From positions 62,001-126,000 of the forward strand of contig NW_009799104.1 of assembly GCF_000213175.1 (NCBI RefSeq): 64,000 nt of DNA, read 5' to 3'. This DNA comes from Neurospora tetrasperma FGSC 2508. Taxonomy: Eukaryota > Ascomycota > Sordariomycetes > Sordariales > Sordariaceae. Position 1 is the first letter of the stretch. Every line of letters begins with the position of its first letter. The translations under genes were made by a program, and so were the position numbers. The notes beneath the pieces are model-generated. The model saw only the letters and a list, made by a program, of their open reading frames with translations. It ran no database searches and had not been told where the DNA came from. This document shows positions 38,356 to 50,133 of the stretch, piece after piece.

Positions 38356-40485
38356 AAAGTTTTCGACCCCTCTGGGTTGGGATTCGAAACACGCCCTTGG
38401 TTGGCGATGGCCTTGGCATCAGATTACGTACGTATTTTTGAGCCGAAGAGACGAGGGGCGGGCGGAGGAACGCTCGGCGGATCTGCTAAAACACACGCGG
38501 CCGACAAAAAACGGCGTTGAACACGAGTTCGAGGTCGAGGGTGCCAGAGAGTGCCTGGTGGCTGGGAACGGAGCTGGGGAAAGACTTGAAAACGGAGGCC
38601 ATGATGGTGGCAGTCGGTGGAAGATGCAGTGCCTGCCGTGCCTGTGGCAGCGGGGGACGTGGGGGGTCCACTTCACATCACCATCTCATCTCCGAGTGTG
38701 CGTGGTGTCTGGGAGCTATTCTTACGGTTGGTGTTCTCAGCTAACTCCAGTCGACGGACCTGAAGCACAAGTGAAAGCTCCAAAGGAAACTGAAGCGGCG
38801 GGATTGAGAACCTTTGTTGGCAACTTAGTTGAATCAAGAAGGACCCGCCGTGACTGCAGCCAAAGGAAAAAAAAAAAATTGCCTCAAGGTTCAAGTTCCT
38901 GTCCCATTGGCGACCCTTCCGAAGTTGACGAACCCCTCACTTATAGTACATACCACTTGCCATTTCAGTTCTCGTCGGCGTCAAGCAATGCACGAATGTT
39001 TAAGACCGGGAAGGTGCGCGGGCAGATGGTGTACACGAAATGCAGTGTGCACCTTCTCGGTCTGGATCAGTGCAACTCGACTGGCGACTGCATGGTCCCT
39101 TCCGCGCGGGGCTTTTGTTTGATGCCAGACGTGGATGCCAAATTCGGCTAAGGTCCTAACAGCTTTTGGTGCGCTCACTACCGCACTCGGTTAGAGAGCC
39201 ATCTAAACTTACACGTTCAATCCGTCCGTCACAAGCCTGAGTGGGCCAATTCCTTTCTTCTTCCCGCTGTCCCCTCGTTTGCGAGTGTCACTTTTTCCCC
39301 GCGGCACCACTCAGCACTCAACTCCCGTCGAATTTCAAAAAGATCCACTTTCCATCATCCTCCCGCGCCAGGCAACATTCTCCATCCTCTGCGTGAAGCT
39401 TCAGACCTCTGTTCATTGTCTCGTGACTTTCATCACCTCATGGTGGGCCATAAACCAGAAGGCTTCAACGTTCCTCTCCGAAACAAAACATAGCCCGAAC
39501 CCACCCACAGCATCCACACCATCCACACCACATCCATGCCCGCCTCCTCCTCCAGAAAAGGGTACTACGGCCGAAGCTATCAGAACGATCATCAGTCACG
39601 TCCCTGCCGATCAACATCGTTACATATGTACCTCGTTTGCAAGGTCTCAGTCTTTGCTAAAGTCGTCGCTGGAGACTGAAGGCGAGCAAGCTTCGTTCGG
39701 CGTTACGGTTATTTCCTTTCCTGTCTCCTCGTGGCAATCGTTTAACATACAGTAATTGTCTCATCACGGGACGTGCCGTTGTCTTTCAATGTTGCTTGAT
39801 GTGTTGTTGACAAGTGTGTTGATTGCTTCAAGCACTGTTTGTTCTCTGGCTGCCACCTGACGACCCACGCCTGTTGTGTTAGCTTGACGAGACTCTTGTT
39901 ACCTTTGACACATTTTATGATATCGGCCTGTTTCTTTCTTGCGCTCCGAGTCCATGTTTGTCTCGTTTCCCAGCGACAATGTTTGATGTTTCAAGTAGCA
40001 CTCTGTCATGACATTGAACAGTTATCTGAGTTGTGCGCATATCCAGCAATCTATCCGCTCTGATTCTCCCAAAAAATCCGTTTACGCTGCCTTACCCTTT
40101 CACAATGGCCTCTTCGTGGAAGCAATGCCTGTGTTCTCGGACTGGTTGCCCGCAACTTAGGTGCTCAAATGAGTCTGGAAATTAAAAGAGTGGCTTCATC
40201 TCTGCTTTTTTTATACCAGTCACAGTGGGACACATATTTCATTTGGCATTATTTGATAAGCTTTCACTGACTTTTGAGCTGTGCTATAAAGGGGAGGACC
40301 GAAACTGGCCATGAACCTCCCGCAATGGCTCAGTTAAGCACCAACCCTCTGTTGAACGATCTACGAGAATCTTTATGAGGATGGTGACTATACTCTGCCA
40401 CATACAAGCGCTGGACCCATTTGCGTAGGGTACCAAGCAGGCAGTGTGGCTCAAATATTACAATATCTTACATATGCGATGCCCC

Positions 40486-43400
40486 TTACTTTCCCTTCTT
40501 CTCGTCCTTTTGCTTCTCGTTTCCCTTCACTTTCTGCTTGCCATTCACAGCATTAGCACCAGCACCAGCACCAGCACCAATATCACATTCCTTCTTATGT
40601 CTCTTCCAATCCGCCACCTGACACTCCTTCGAGCAATAGCGTGCTTCCTTGCACTTGGAGCACTGATTCAAGTCGCCTCCAGTCGCGCGATTCTTTGGCT
40701 CGTTGCAAAAATTGCATCTGTATCCCACAGTAGACTTTGTGGTAGCCGTGGCGGGTCCAGGTTTGGCATTAGCTGAAGCCGACTTGGTGCTAGCAGGAGG
40801 CGGGGCTTGAACTGAAGATTGACCCGAGGTTGAAGGCCGCTTCGGATTCAGAGCTAAACGAGCAGCTTTAGCCACCAGAGCTTGGGCCTGGGCTTGAGTC
40901 AAGCCAGTGCTAGTCGAAGCCGCAACCGGAGTTGAAGTCGAGGCTGGTTTCGGAGGCCGTATTTCGTGTGCTTTGGCGGACAACGTCGAGCGAGTGCCAG
41001 TTGGGGCTATCGTTCGAGTCGGAACTGAGGCCGGAGCTGACCTTGTGGGGTTGGCTTGGATCCTGTTCGCAGATGGAGGCTGGCTCATGCCGGTTGTAGC
41101 CGGAGCCAGAGTCGAGGTAGAAACGGGAGCTCTGCCCAGAGCTGCTGCTGCTGAAGTTGAAACTGCACCCGGAGCGCCAGGAGTCACACCTGTAACTGGA
41201 CCAGTATGGGGATAGAGTAGAGGATCCCAGCTCATCGGGTGCTGATACGGTTCTCCAAGCCCTGGACATCCAAACGGAAGGCTGATGGCCGCTCTAACAA
41301 GATACGGCCCGATCTCCTCCCATTGTGGGATCGGATAATCTCCACACACTGACCAACTCTTAGGCAGTTTACCCATGCTGCACGAGCAAAACACCGGATC
41401 ATCCTTCCGAGACTGCACATGGTTCGCCACCGGTGCCCTCTGCTTCTTCTTGTACTCACAAGTTGGTTCATGCTCCCATGTATGGCCGCGACACCGCTCA
41501 GCAAAAGCAGGCAGAGCCTCCTTCCAAGTTCTCATCGACTGGGACATGACGGATTGATTATAAATAGGCATCGGGTTGCCGATGCTCCCGTCTGTCAAGT
41601 ATCTGGGCAAGCTCTGGCGCAACTCCTTGGTGATCACCAGCACAGCGGTATCCAGTATCACCGTTCCATGAGCCAAGTCCAGACAGATGCCGTCTTTCGC
41701 AATAAAGATGACGATTCGTCTCATCCCATGTCTAGAATGTTCAGGTTGATTGCCAGTGGCAGCACCCTCGCTCCAACTGACACTACTGCCGGTGCCGCTG
41801 CCCATCTCCTTGCCGCAGTCAAGACAATTCTCATGGCAAGTGCAATCCGGCGACTTCTGGCTGGGAGCAAAGTCGCACAGCGCAAACACGCTCCTACATT
41901 CAGTATCCGGCGTCAACATGATATTCGGATTTATGTGCCTCCAGTCTGACTTCGGCCTCAGGATCCCGGCCGCCATGTCAAACAGCGTGGACAAGGTGAT
42001 TTTGAACTCAAACCTGGCATGCTCGCCGGATGTTATGAGATACCGATTCAGAGCGTTAGCAAACTGTTCGTCTTTTTCCTTGAGCTGCTTCTCCTTTTCC
42101 TCGCGAGAAGCATTTTTCGGGAGTGGGTCAGCGATCTGAGAGAAATGCGAATGCATTGTGGCTTCGCGCCGGGAGAACTGGTAGTGGTGGTTTTGTAGCT
42201 GCAACCACCAGAGGCAGAAGCGGTTAGTACTGTGGAGGGAAGGGTCCGGGAGGCAGCCGATGAGAGGGCCACTTTGGCAGAAGCGGGGAAGGGTGTCGAG
42301 AGGATTACCGGAAGACGACGAGGGGGATGATAGAGAAGATGAATTGGAGGAATGCAGATATGGGAGAGACCAGTTCATGGGTTTCTGAGTGCTTTGCTCC
42401 AAATGGACGGGATGCATAAAGGATGGGGTGAAGAAGGTCCTCCAAGCGAAGGGTTCGATCGGAGTTTCCAGGTCGATGAAGCCTTTGGACCGGCCAGTGC
42501 GGATTTTTTGCTTTTCATGGTTGGTGGGGAGCGGAATGTCGATGAGAAATATCACGGGACACAAGTGGGAGTAGTTGGAGCCGTGGGAGAAGAATGAAGC
42601 GGTGGGGTCTCTGGAAATGATGAGATGATAAGAGCAAGGGGTGACCGGCACCGAGCGGATTTTGCATTCCCTATTTTCCAGTCTGTCCAGGAGACGGTCG
42701 GTGAGGAAGGTAATTCGTGTGCTGATCGATTGGATGCGTTGGTGGTTCTCGTCCATCTTGGCCGTCATCATCGTCTTGACCGCGGGAGGCACGGGCTCCT
42801 AGTCCTGTGGCTCTTCCGTTAAACCGCACATCCTCGTCACTCCGCTTTGGTTTGGCATATGCTGACTGATGAACACAGACGAACCGGAACCCAAGTTAGC
42901 CTCAAAGACCTTCAGGTTCATCTTCAAAGTTCCTGATGCCATGAATGAAAGTTCGTTCCGCCCCGCAACATCGGGGCCAATCGTAGGCACAACTTCAAGG
43001 GTCACCAACCCCGTCACTGCGTCCCTCAACAAGATGCTGGTAGGAACCATGAAGCTGACGAACAGGTCGCTCTGTCCCTCCCATCCGAGCGGATCTGTCT
43101 CGATGTTGAGCCTGAATCGAGGAGTGAAACGCCGTCCTTTGGTCTCGAGCTGACCAAACCCTGTCTGCAAGGAAGCAAACAAGTGGCCAGGCAGGTTGGC
43201 GACAGGCTTACCTTCATGGTCATGCGTAGGGCGAATGCAAGCCTGCAAAGCCGGAACGTATCGTGCAGGTATCTTTCCCCTGCCCCTTCCTCCGCCAGCT
43301 ATCTCAGGTCTCAAGATGTTCAAACCTGTCTCCAAACTCAACATGATGGTTTTCAAAGTGAGGAGTGAGTGTCGGGGGATCCGCACAGTAACTGCGAGGG

Positions 43401-46400
43401 AGCTCGGAATGTTGATCCACTGGTAGAGACTCGTGTTGTGCTTGCTGGCACTATGGATTGCCTCGTGGGCGGGGTTGTACACTCTCGGTTTGAGCAGGGC
43501 GTCGGGGTCGGGTATGGCGTGCTCGGGCGAGGAGTAGGCACCGAAATGGTGGAGGATGGTGCAGAGCTCTTGGTCGAACGAGCCTTGGGTTTCGACGTAG
43601 TTGACGAGGGAGTGCTTGAGGGATTCAATCATTACTTCCATCGTATGGTGCCAGGCAATGGTCTGGCGCGAGGGCAATGATGAGAAGAACGGGGAGAACG
43701 TGGCCGCTGAGGGGGCGATGATAGTGGATGCAGAAGATGACTCTGAGTCGCTCTTAGATGAGTCCGAGAAGTGAGAGCAGGGAACGAGGTTGGGTACCGG
43801 GGACGAGGAAGGCTCATAGGGGTCTGATCGTTCGAAATTGACGTTGGCGTCGCGGTCGGAGGAGTTGGAAGTTGTGGCACTCTCGCCATGGCCGTCGTCG
43901 CCGTCTGCGGTTGCTGCCGCCGAGTTGGTGGAAGCGGATGGGTCGGGAGAAGAACGACAGGCGTCAATGGTTGCTGCAAGGATTTCGCTAATCTCTCCAT
44001 TGATCGAATCTCTGTCGGGCTCAGAAGACGTCTTTCTGATTTCGTCCAGAAATTCCGAGAAATCCACCTGCCCGATGGACTCATCCTCAGACGGATCAGT
44101 GGTTGGCAGTGGATCGCCGAGGATGACCACTCGCTCCTGAACAATCTTCAAAAGCGACGCAAAGGTCGCCCGATTGCATGTCCTTGGACTTAGCAACCTG
44201 AAGCCCACTCCATGCCTGTGAGCACTTCCTTCAACACCTGGGTCACTAGGGCCATCGCCATCGCCATCGTTCTTTCTCTCAAACAAGTACCTCGACTCAT
44301 ACATCCTCGAGTAAACTTGCAGCAGAAACTCTACAAGCTCATCAGCTTGAAACCGGATCTTGCGCAGTGGCATCTCCGTCCGCATGTTTTCCCACCTCTC
44401 CTTCTGGTTGCGGAATTCGCGCCGAAGCTCAAGGTCCCTTAGCACGAATGCCGCTTGCTGAAACGCCCTGGAATCAAGCATTTCCTCACGTATTTCCGGA
44501 GGGATGTTGCGTACATGTTCCGGGATATCTGCCTTGGCGGTGGTCTTCTTCTTCTGAGGTTTCTTTTTCTTCTTCGCCTTGCCTTTTCCTTTTCCTTTTC
44601 CTTGTTCCACCTCTATGTCCTCCTCCTCCTCTTCTTTTTCGCACTCCTCTGCCTTCAGAGCCTTCAAATGCTCAGAAATCTCCCTTGTCGTCTTCTCGAA
44701 TTCCTCGAAATCCCTTGCAAACTCTTCCATTACCTCACGCAGAACGGGACTAGGGCCAGGCCAGATGTTGTTCTTGTCGCTGATGGTCCAGTCCCTGCCG
44801 CTGCCGTCGGTGGGTTGGTGGTAGACGGGCCGCTTCCAGGTTAGGCGCTGGTTGAAGTACTGTGCAGCGGTGGCTGGAGTGGTGGTTGGGGTTGAGGAGG
44901 GCGCCGGGGAGACACCAAAAGCGGGAGGAGGAGGAGGACTCGGCGTTCCGAGAGAGGGTGGTGCTGGGGCAGAGGTGGAATAAGGGGAAGAGAAAGTAGG
45001 TGGCGGAGGAGAGGGATAAGTGTTTGTGTAGTATTCTACTGGCGACAGTCCAAGGAGAAGGGACATTGTGAGGAGGTCGCCATGGAGGAGAGTGTCTGCT
45101 ACCTCTTGGGGTGTCTTTGGTCCCAGCCTCGCATCGTTGCTGTCGGAAGGCCGAGGCAGGGGAAGTGTGTGCTCGGTGTACAGTGTTGCTGCCAGTCGAT
45201 TTTCAAGGAGGGGAGAGGCGGCGATGAGCACGTTAAGTGCTCCGAGATCGTCGGCCAGAGATGAAGTATCAATGACGTGAAAGGATATAGGCGCTGGAGA
45301 CCTGTTCGACTCACTCGGCACTATGCGGTAATCATCGCTGTCGAGGATCAGAGGATCGAATGAATCCCGGAAGCGATACCAGTTGCCAAAAGTCAGGTCG
45401 ATGGGATACCCAAGGTCTTCTGCCTTGTGGTGCTGGAGGGTATGCGCAAAAGCGAGCGCATCGCCGATGAAGAAACGGAGGGTGATGCGGCCTTTGCGCC
45501 ACGCACGGCGAAAGGAGTTGCACCAGTCGGCAAATTCTTGTTTGGCGACCGCCTCGAGGCGTTCCAGTTGGGATAAGCCTTCGTCTGGAGGTGGCTGGCC
45601 GACAATGGGGAGGTAGGCAGGTGCGAGATGGAAGCCTTGGAGAGGGTCGCAAGAATGATCGATGCGGATACCAGGGGAGGGGGTGGTGAAGAGGGGGTTG
45701 ATCACTCGACGTTGAATCGTGTCGGCGCTACTCTTTACCGTCTTTTTCCGTCTCTCCTGAGCCTGCTTCTGGAATTCCTGCGAGGGCACCGTCTCCTTTT
45801 CCTTCCCCTTTCCCTTGTCTGCCTTCTTCTGCTTTTTCATGTTGTCCTCCAACTCAGAATCGGTATCCGTGCTTTCGTCTGTATCCTCATCTTCGTCATA
45901 TCTCTCCTCTGAACCCGTTGCTCCCCACCGCCAGAAATCCTCATTTGCCACTGTCGCATGGAAAGTCGCCTCCAAGCCTACCGGCATCGCAGCTCTGAAC
46001 GAGCATGCCGCTGCTCTTGTAGCGGCGTAAGGGACTCCCACCTCTTCTTGCTCCCTTTTGAGCACAGCGGTGCCGAGACGCTTGAAAAGGCCATCTGATA
46101 GAGCCTCCTGCTGAGCGGAATCGGGACGACAGAACCAGGCGTCCCAGATTTGGGTGAGCATCTTCAACGTGCCCGAGTCCGTGAAGCGGATGCCGCTGGT
46201 GGGGTTGCGTGAGTTGTGGGCATCTCCGATGGGGTCTTTGGCGTTCTGTTTTCCCTTTCCTTTCTTCTTTTTGCTCTTTGACATAGAAGGATAGGGTTGA
46301 AAGTCTCGACCACGGCCGTAGGGACTTGCGTTCCATGTTGACATTGTTGAGCCGATAAGGCGCAGCCTCATGGCTTGCGAGCGAATGAGCCAGCCGAGGT

Positions 46401-46870
46401 TCTCGGGAAGGTGCTGGTGGTAGTAAATGGCAAAGAGGTCATCCGACGTGGGCGGCGGGTGAGGTAAGCCGGGTGAGTAAGAAGAGGAGGGGTCGATGTT
46501 GAAGTCGGGGTCGATGAGCAGGGTGAGCAGGAGGATGTTGCGCGCTGTGCGACAACAGAACATTACATAGGCAGTTAGCCTTCTTACCTCTAGCTGTTGA
46601 AGATGTGAAGGGGTGGAAATGAGAGCAGGAAGGGAACGTACCAATCACCAACCGATCGACATCACAACAAGTGATGTCCAACTGGCGGGTTTTGTCCATG
46701 TGCGCTGTGAAGAACACATTTCGTATGTCGCCCGACCCGAGAAGCAGGATGTCTACCGGCTTCCCTTCGCTCTTTTTGTCCGGTGGGATGTTCTCCGTCA
46801 GACACACAGCGGGGGTGTCGCCGAACGGGTAGAACGTGCGGGTGACGTTGGGGCAGCTTGGTGTCAGCAT
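40486..46870 (-). CDS. DUF4470-MYND zinc-finger protein, paralogue 1, with one in-frame TAG
   Basis: Exon 1 is 46642-46870. After an intron at 46545-46641 (GTACGT...CACAG) the frame continues to 40486. Its N-terminus (FYPFGDTPAVCLTENIPP, VDILLLGSGDIRNVFFTAH, LDITCCDVDRLVIARNILLLTLL) is a DUF4470 domain, as also found at the N-terminus of DNAAF3 proteins. The C-terminus is a classic MYND finger: CNFCNEP..., CSKCKEARYCSKECQVADWKRHKKEC. The middle has Glu-rich and Lys-rich stretches (KGKGKGKAKKKKK). A TAG at 42799-42801 splits the 2096-codon frame into 1325 sense codons and 770, with homology to paralogue 2 on both sides. It may be two proteins, a readthrough product, a recent nonsense allele, or a tiny 42 bp intron. 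No catalytic function is known to me. Confidence 0.75.
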
Positions 46871-47449
46871 CTTGGATGGATGCTGGCGAGATGAGACTCC
46901 CTTTTGTTGTCGATGAAAAATTCTGTGAGGGTGGTGTTTGTTTGAGAAGAAGGACAGGAATTTGAAGCGATCTGAAGTCGAGGCTTTTGTACGCGCTATG
47001 GTAGAAGTGGGGGGTGGCCTGTCACTGGGAGGAGATCAGGTGAATGGGAGGAAGCCGAGTGAATGGGAGAGCTGATAAGAAGGGGAGTGAAGGGCGCGCA
47101 CTCCTAAAAGATCGGATGGAAATTACGTATGACCAAGGCCTGGGAAGGCTGAATGATGTTGGCTAGGCAACGAGCTGAGGACACACGAGTGATGCTGTTG
47201 TACGGCCGTCTAGAAGCAAGAGACAGTAATGAAGCTCGTATGTGGTTGGCGCAGTTGGTCACTTGGGTGCAGAAGATGCTGGCCGTGACTTGAATGACGT
47301 GGGGATATTTAGGCCTGGCGTGCAACATCATGGTGAAAGACATGTATGGTAGGTGTAGTGTATTATGGTGACGGTTTGTGCCTTCTATGCCTCTGGCTCA
47401 ATGACTCCAGTCGCGCACGCTCTAGGTAGCAAAGGTGAGAGCACCAAGG
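46871..47449. other. Intergenic, 579 bp
   Basis: This is the upstream region of DUF4470-MYND paralogue 1 and the 3' side of the HET gene. I see no coding or repeat structure. Confidence 0.5.
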
Positions 47450-49285
47450 TCAACAAATAAGCGCTTTAAAGATCTTGTCCGCATTCTTTGTCCAGAGTTC
47501 AGTGTAGGCGATGTTGACCTCCTCTTCAGATCTTTTACCTCTCCTGAAAGCAGCATTGTATGTTGTTCCTACCATGATCCATTTTCCCAATGAATCAGGC
47601 GGGGCCCGTCGTAGAATGTACTGCTTCGATGACCCCCTTAGCAAACAAAGAACGTCTCCAGGTTCCGGAACATCCACCTTGCTGTCACAGAACTCCAACT
47701 TTCCGTTGCCACATATGAAGGGCGCGAATCCATCGAACTGGCTTGCGATGAAATCGGCGAATGCACGGGTGTAGGGAAGATTCCTTCGCATCTTTTTGTT
47801 CATGCCTAATCCCCCTGGCTCAGGATCCCGAACCATAGTATCGTATACTTTTCCGTAAAACATGCGATGTCCCGACGGAAAGGCTTGGTAAGACTTCTCG
47901 CAGTAATCACCGAGTTTTTTGCGTGGAGAATCATCGATTAGGTCTGCAGCGTGATCATGAATCCAGACCTCGCAGTCAAGGAAATACTGCCTGCAAGTCT
48001 AGAGGATCCAAAGATGGATATCACGAACGTCGGACTTGGTCTTGCTCTTTGCCAGTATGTCACATCGCTTTCCTGCGGTATGTACCGTTCCGATGGCCAA
48101 GGTATCGATCTCCAGGACCCTGTCATGATGGAGAATCTTGACCGGATTGCTCACAAGATTTTGCCAGATTTCATGCTCTTCGCCTCGGAAGTCTGGTACC
48201 CACGACGGGCATCTTCGTCCCACCCGTTGACGGGAGTTCAGTGACAGTATATCGATGCACGCGCCGCTTCTCAGCATCCAAGCGGCATAAGCATGAAATA
48301 CCTCATCCACGGGCTTGGAATAATCAGGTGCCAGGTCATCTGGGACCTCCCCTGGACCATACAACAGTCCAAGGAGCGAGTAGATCCGGTCTCTTGGGTC
48401 CGTAACCTTGAAATTGACGAAACGGGACAGCAGGTAGCCCAGCTGCTGCGACATTGTATAAGACACACCTTCTATCGGAGACTCACGCACGCGGTGCTGA
48501 GCTTCCCACGCAGTCCGAATCTGCAAAAATCCATTTGTTTCGTAGTTCCGTCCGGGAACTAGCTGCTTGGGGTTTGATTGCAGATGCACCATATCCCGAC
48601 ATGCCCAGCCAAGGATGGACCACGTCAGGCTCGAGTGCCCGACAAGAAACGTGACTTTCTCGCCATCCTCTTTCCAGTTCCTGACAGCCACCTCTTGTAT
48701 CACCCACATCCGCTGAAACCATGGCCTCTTAAGTAATGTGTTTATCACCGAATCACTTTTTGGTCCATGAAAAGTTTTCTTGTCCTTGGCGGCATCTGCG
48801 ATACAACGGTCGAATGTGTACTGCAACGTATATCTGTTAGGCGTTGAGCCATAGTCGCCAAGCCAAATGTGTACTTCAGCGGCAAAGGCGTAGACATCCC
48901 TCATTCGAGGAATTTGAGCACTCCGCTCGGCCACATCTCGCTGGTCGATACAGAGGCTGTCAATCCATAGGCGGCGTGGCTTGTCTTTGTTGCGCAGATA
49001 TCTCAGAGCCAAGTGGAGGTTGGTCGTGACTGGATAGGAGTGACCGTTGAGTTCGATGTCTTTAGTCTGCGTGGGGTCACCCCAGGTGTATGAAATTGCA
49101 ATGTAGTCGTCTCGCGGACCGTCGAGGACGACGTGGTCAAGAGTGCAAGAGACAGGATCGTACCAGGAAGCTGGGTGAAGTGTGACGACGCGGATTTCGC
49201 TGTCCTGGAGAGGCCGATGAGTGGAAGCGCCCGAGGGCTGGAACGACTCCATGGGTGGTGATCTTGGATGCGAAGAACAATTCAC
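47450..49285 (-). CDS. HET-domain protein (heterokaryon incompatibility family), with one in-frame TAG
   Basis: The frame from 49285 encodes the HET domain: YIAISYTWGD (residues about 61-70), LWIDSLCIDQRD (about 106-117), RDVYAFAAEVHIWLGD, and RPWFQRMWVIQEVA. Later come DPRDRIYSLLGL and YSKPVDEVFHAYA. A TAG at 47999-48001 ends the first 428 codons, but the same frame stays open to 47450. That continuation encodes the usual C-terminal HET-family block (PEPGDVLCLLRGSSKQYILRR...WIMVGTTYNAAF). Full read-through would be 611 residues. No intron with plausible length and phase removes the stop. Such proteins trigger incompatibility or programmed cell death on non-self recognition. Whether this copy is active depends on the stop. 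It lies between two divergent DUF4470-MYND paralogues. Confidence 0.8.
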
Positions 49286-50133
49286 GGCGGAAATAGAGGA
49301 ATTCGTCGATGGTGCTATGGTTTACTTTTGAGAAGTGATGACTCACGGTCGTAAATTGTGAACTTCTGACAGAGAGCTGGAACGGGGCTGCAGTTTCCTT
49401 CGTCAGGCAGCTATTTCCATGTGACCTGTTGGGCATCAGCTGAAGCATGACAGGCCGCCGGGCAAGTGTGGCTTAGTACCTCTACCGAGTGGCTCAGGAA
49501 GGAGGGACTAAATGACTTTTATCCAATGAAGTTCAAAAGACAAAGAGGCCACTTGTTGGGACCAATGGAGGAACAGTTCCAATGAATGGGGGTCAGATTT
49601 AGACTGGAAGTTGAGCGATAAAATACCACTTGTACACAGCAGTTATGCTATACCAACGGCATGCACACCTGTGAACCTTTGATCTTCCTCTTTGAAAACA
49701 AGATTCCTCACTAAAAGATTGTTCTGGTCCCAAGAAGCAGCCTCTCCTAACCTAATCCCTTTCTCCATCCATCAATGTTGCCATGATCCCGGTTCGTGAT
49801 AATGTTTACCAAGAAACACTAGGGAAGAAAGCGGACAGGATGGCGAAGAGAAAGAAAGGAAATATGAAGGACATCACCTGTACATCCAACGGTAGAATCC
49901 AGAACTGTTCAGATACGTAAAGAAGCATGACAGACAGGACATATAACCCTCATCATCCAGTCATGCTTCTCAACTTACTATGTTCAGGCAGTCAATTCGC
50001 TGCAGACACTCAGAGAGAACTCATAGCATCTTCCTGGCCGGCCACTCTTGAAGCCGATAACTCAACAGCAACTTTTGACCTGTACCATCGAGACCCCCAA
50101 GCAACTTCACATATCACGGCACCAACATCGACC
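49286..50133. other. Divergent intergenic region, 848 bp
   Basis: This contains the promoters of the HET gene and DUF4470-MYND paralogue 2. An upstream in-frame extension from 49927 is open but lacks the paralogue's sequence, so the later start was chosen. I see nothing else. Confidence 0.5.

Larger units (their letters stand above)
37846..40485. other. Intergenic, about 2.6 kb
   Basis: This is the 3' side of the monooxygenase and the 3' side of the DUF4470-MYND gene. It holds two exact iron-GATA consensus sites (38282-38290 and 38347-38355) and a poly-T run near 37911-37930. A 345-codon open frame at 38114-39151 has no recognisable domain and odd composition, so it is not called. Confidence 0.5.

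Noticed and set aside
38114-39151. 345-codon plus-strand open frame after the monooxygenase
   Set aside because: No conserved motif, unusual Trp/Cys/Lys composition and poly-A/T interruptions; more likely non-coding.
47985-48010. Cloning-vector polylinker resemblance (GGATCCTCTAGA...TGCAGGCA on the minus strand)
   Set aside because: The match is 12 bases plus a short second piece with a deletion, and the coding frame continues on both sides, so insertion of vector is unlikely. It is kept only as a reason to resequence.
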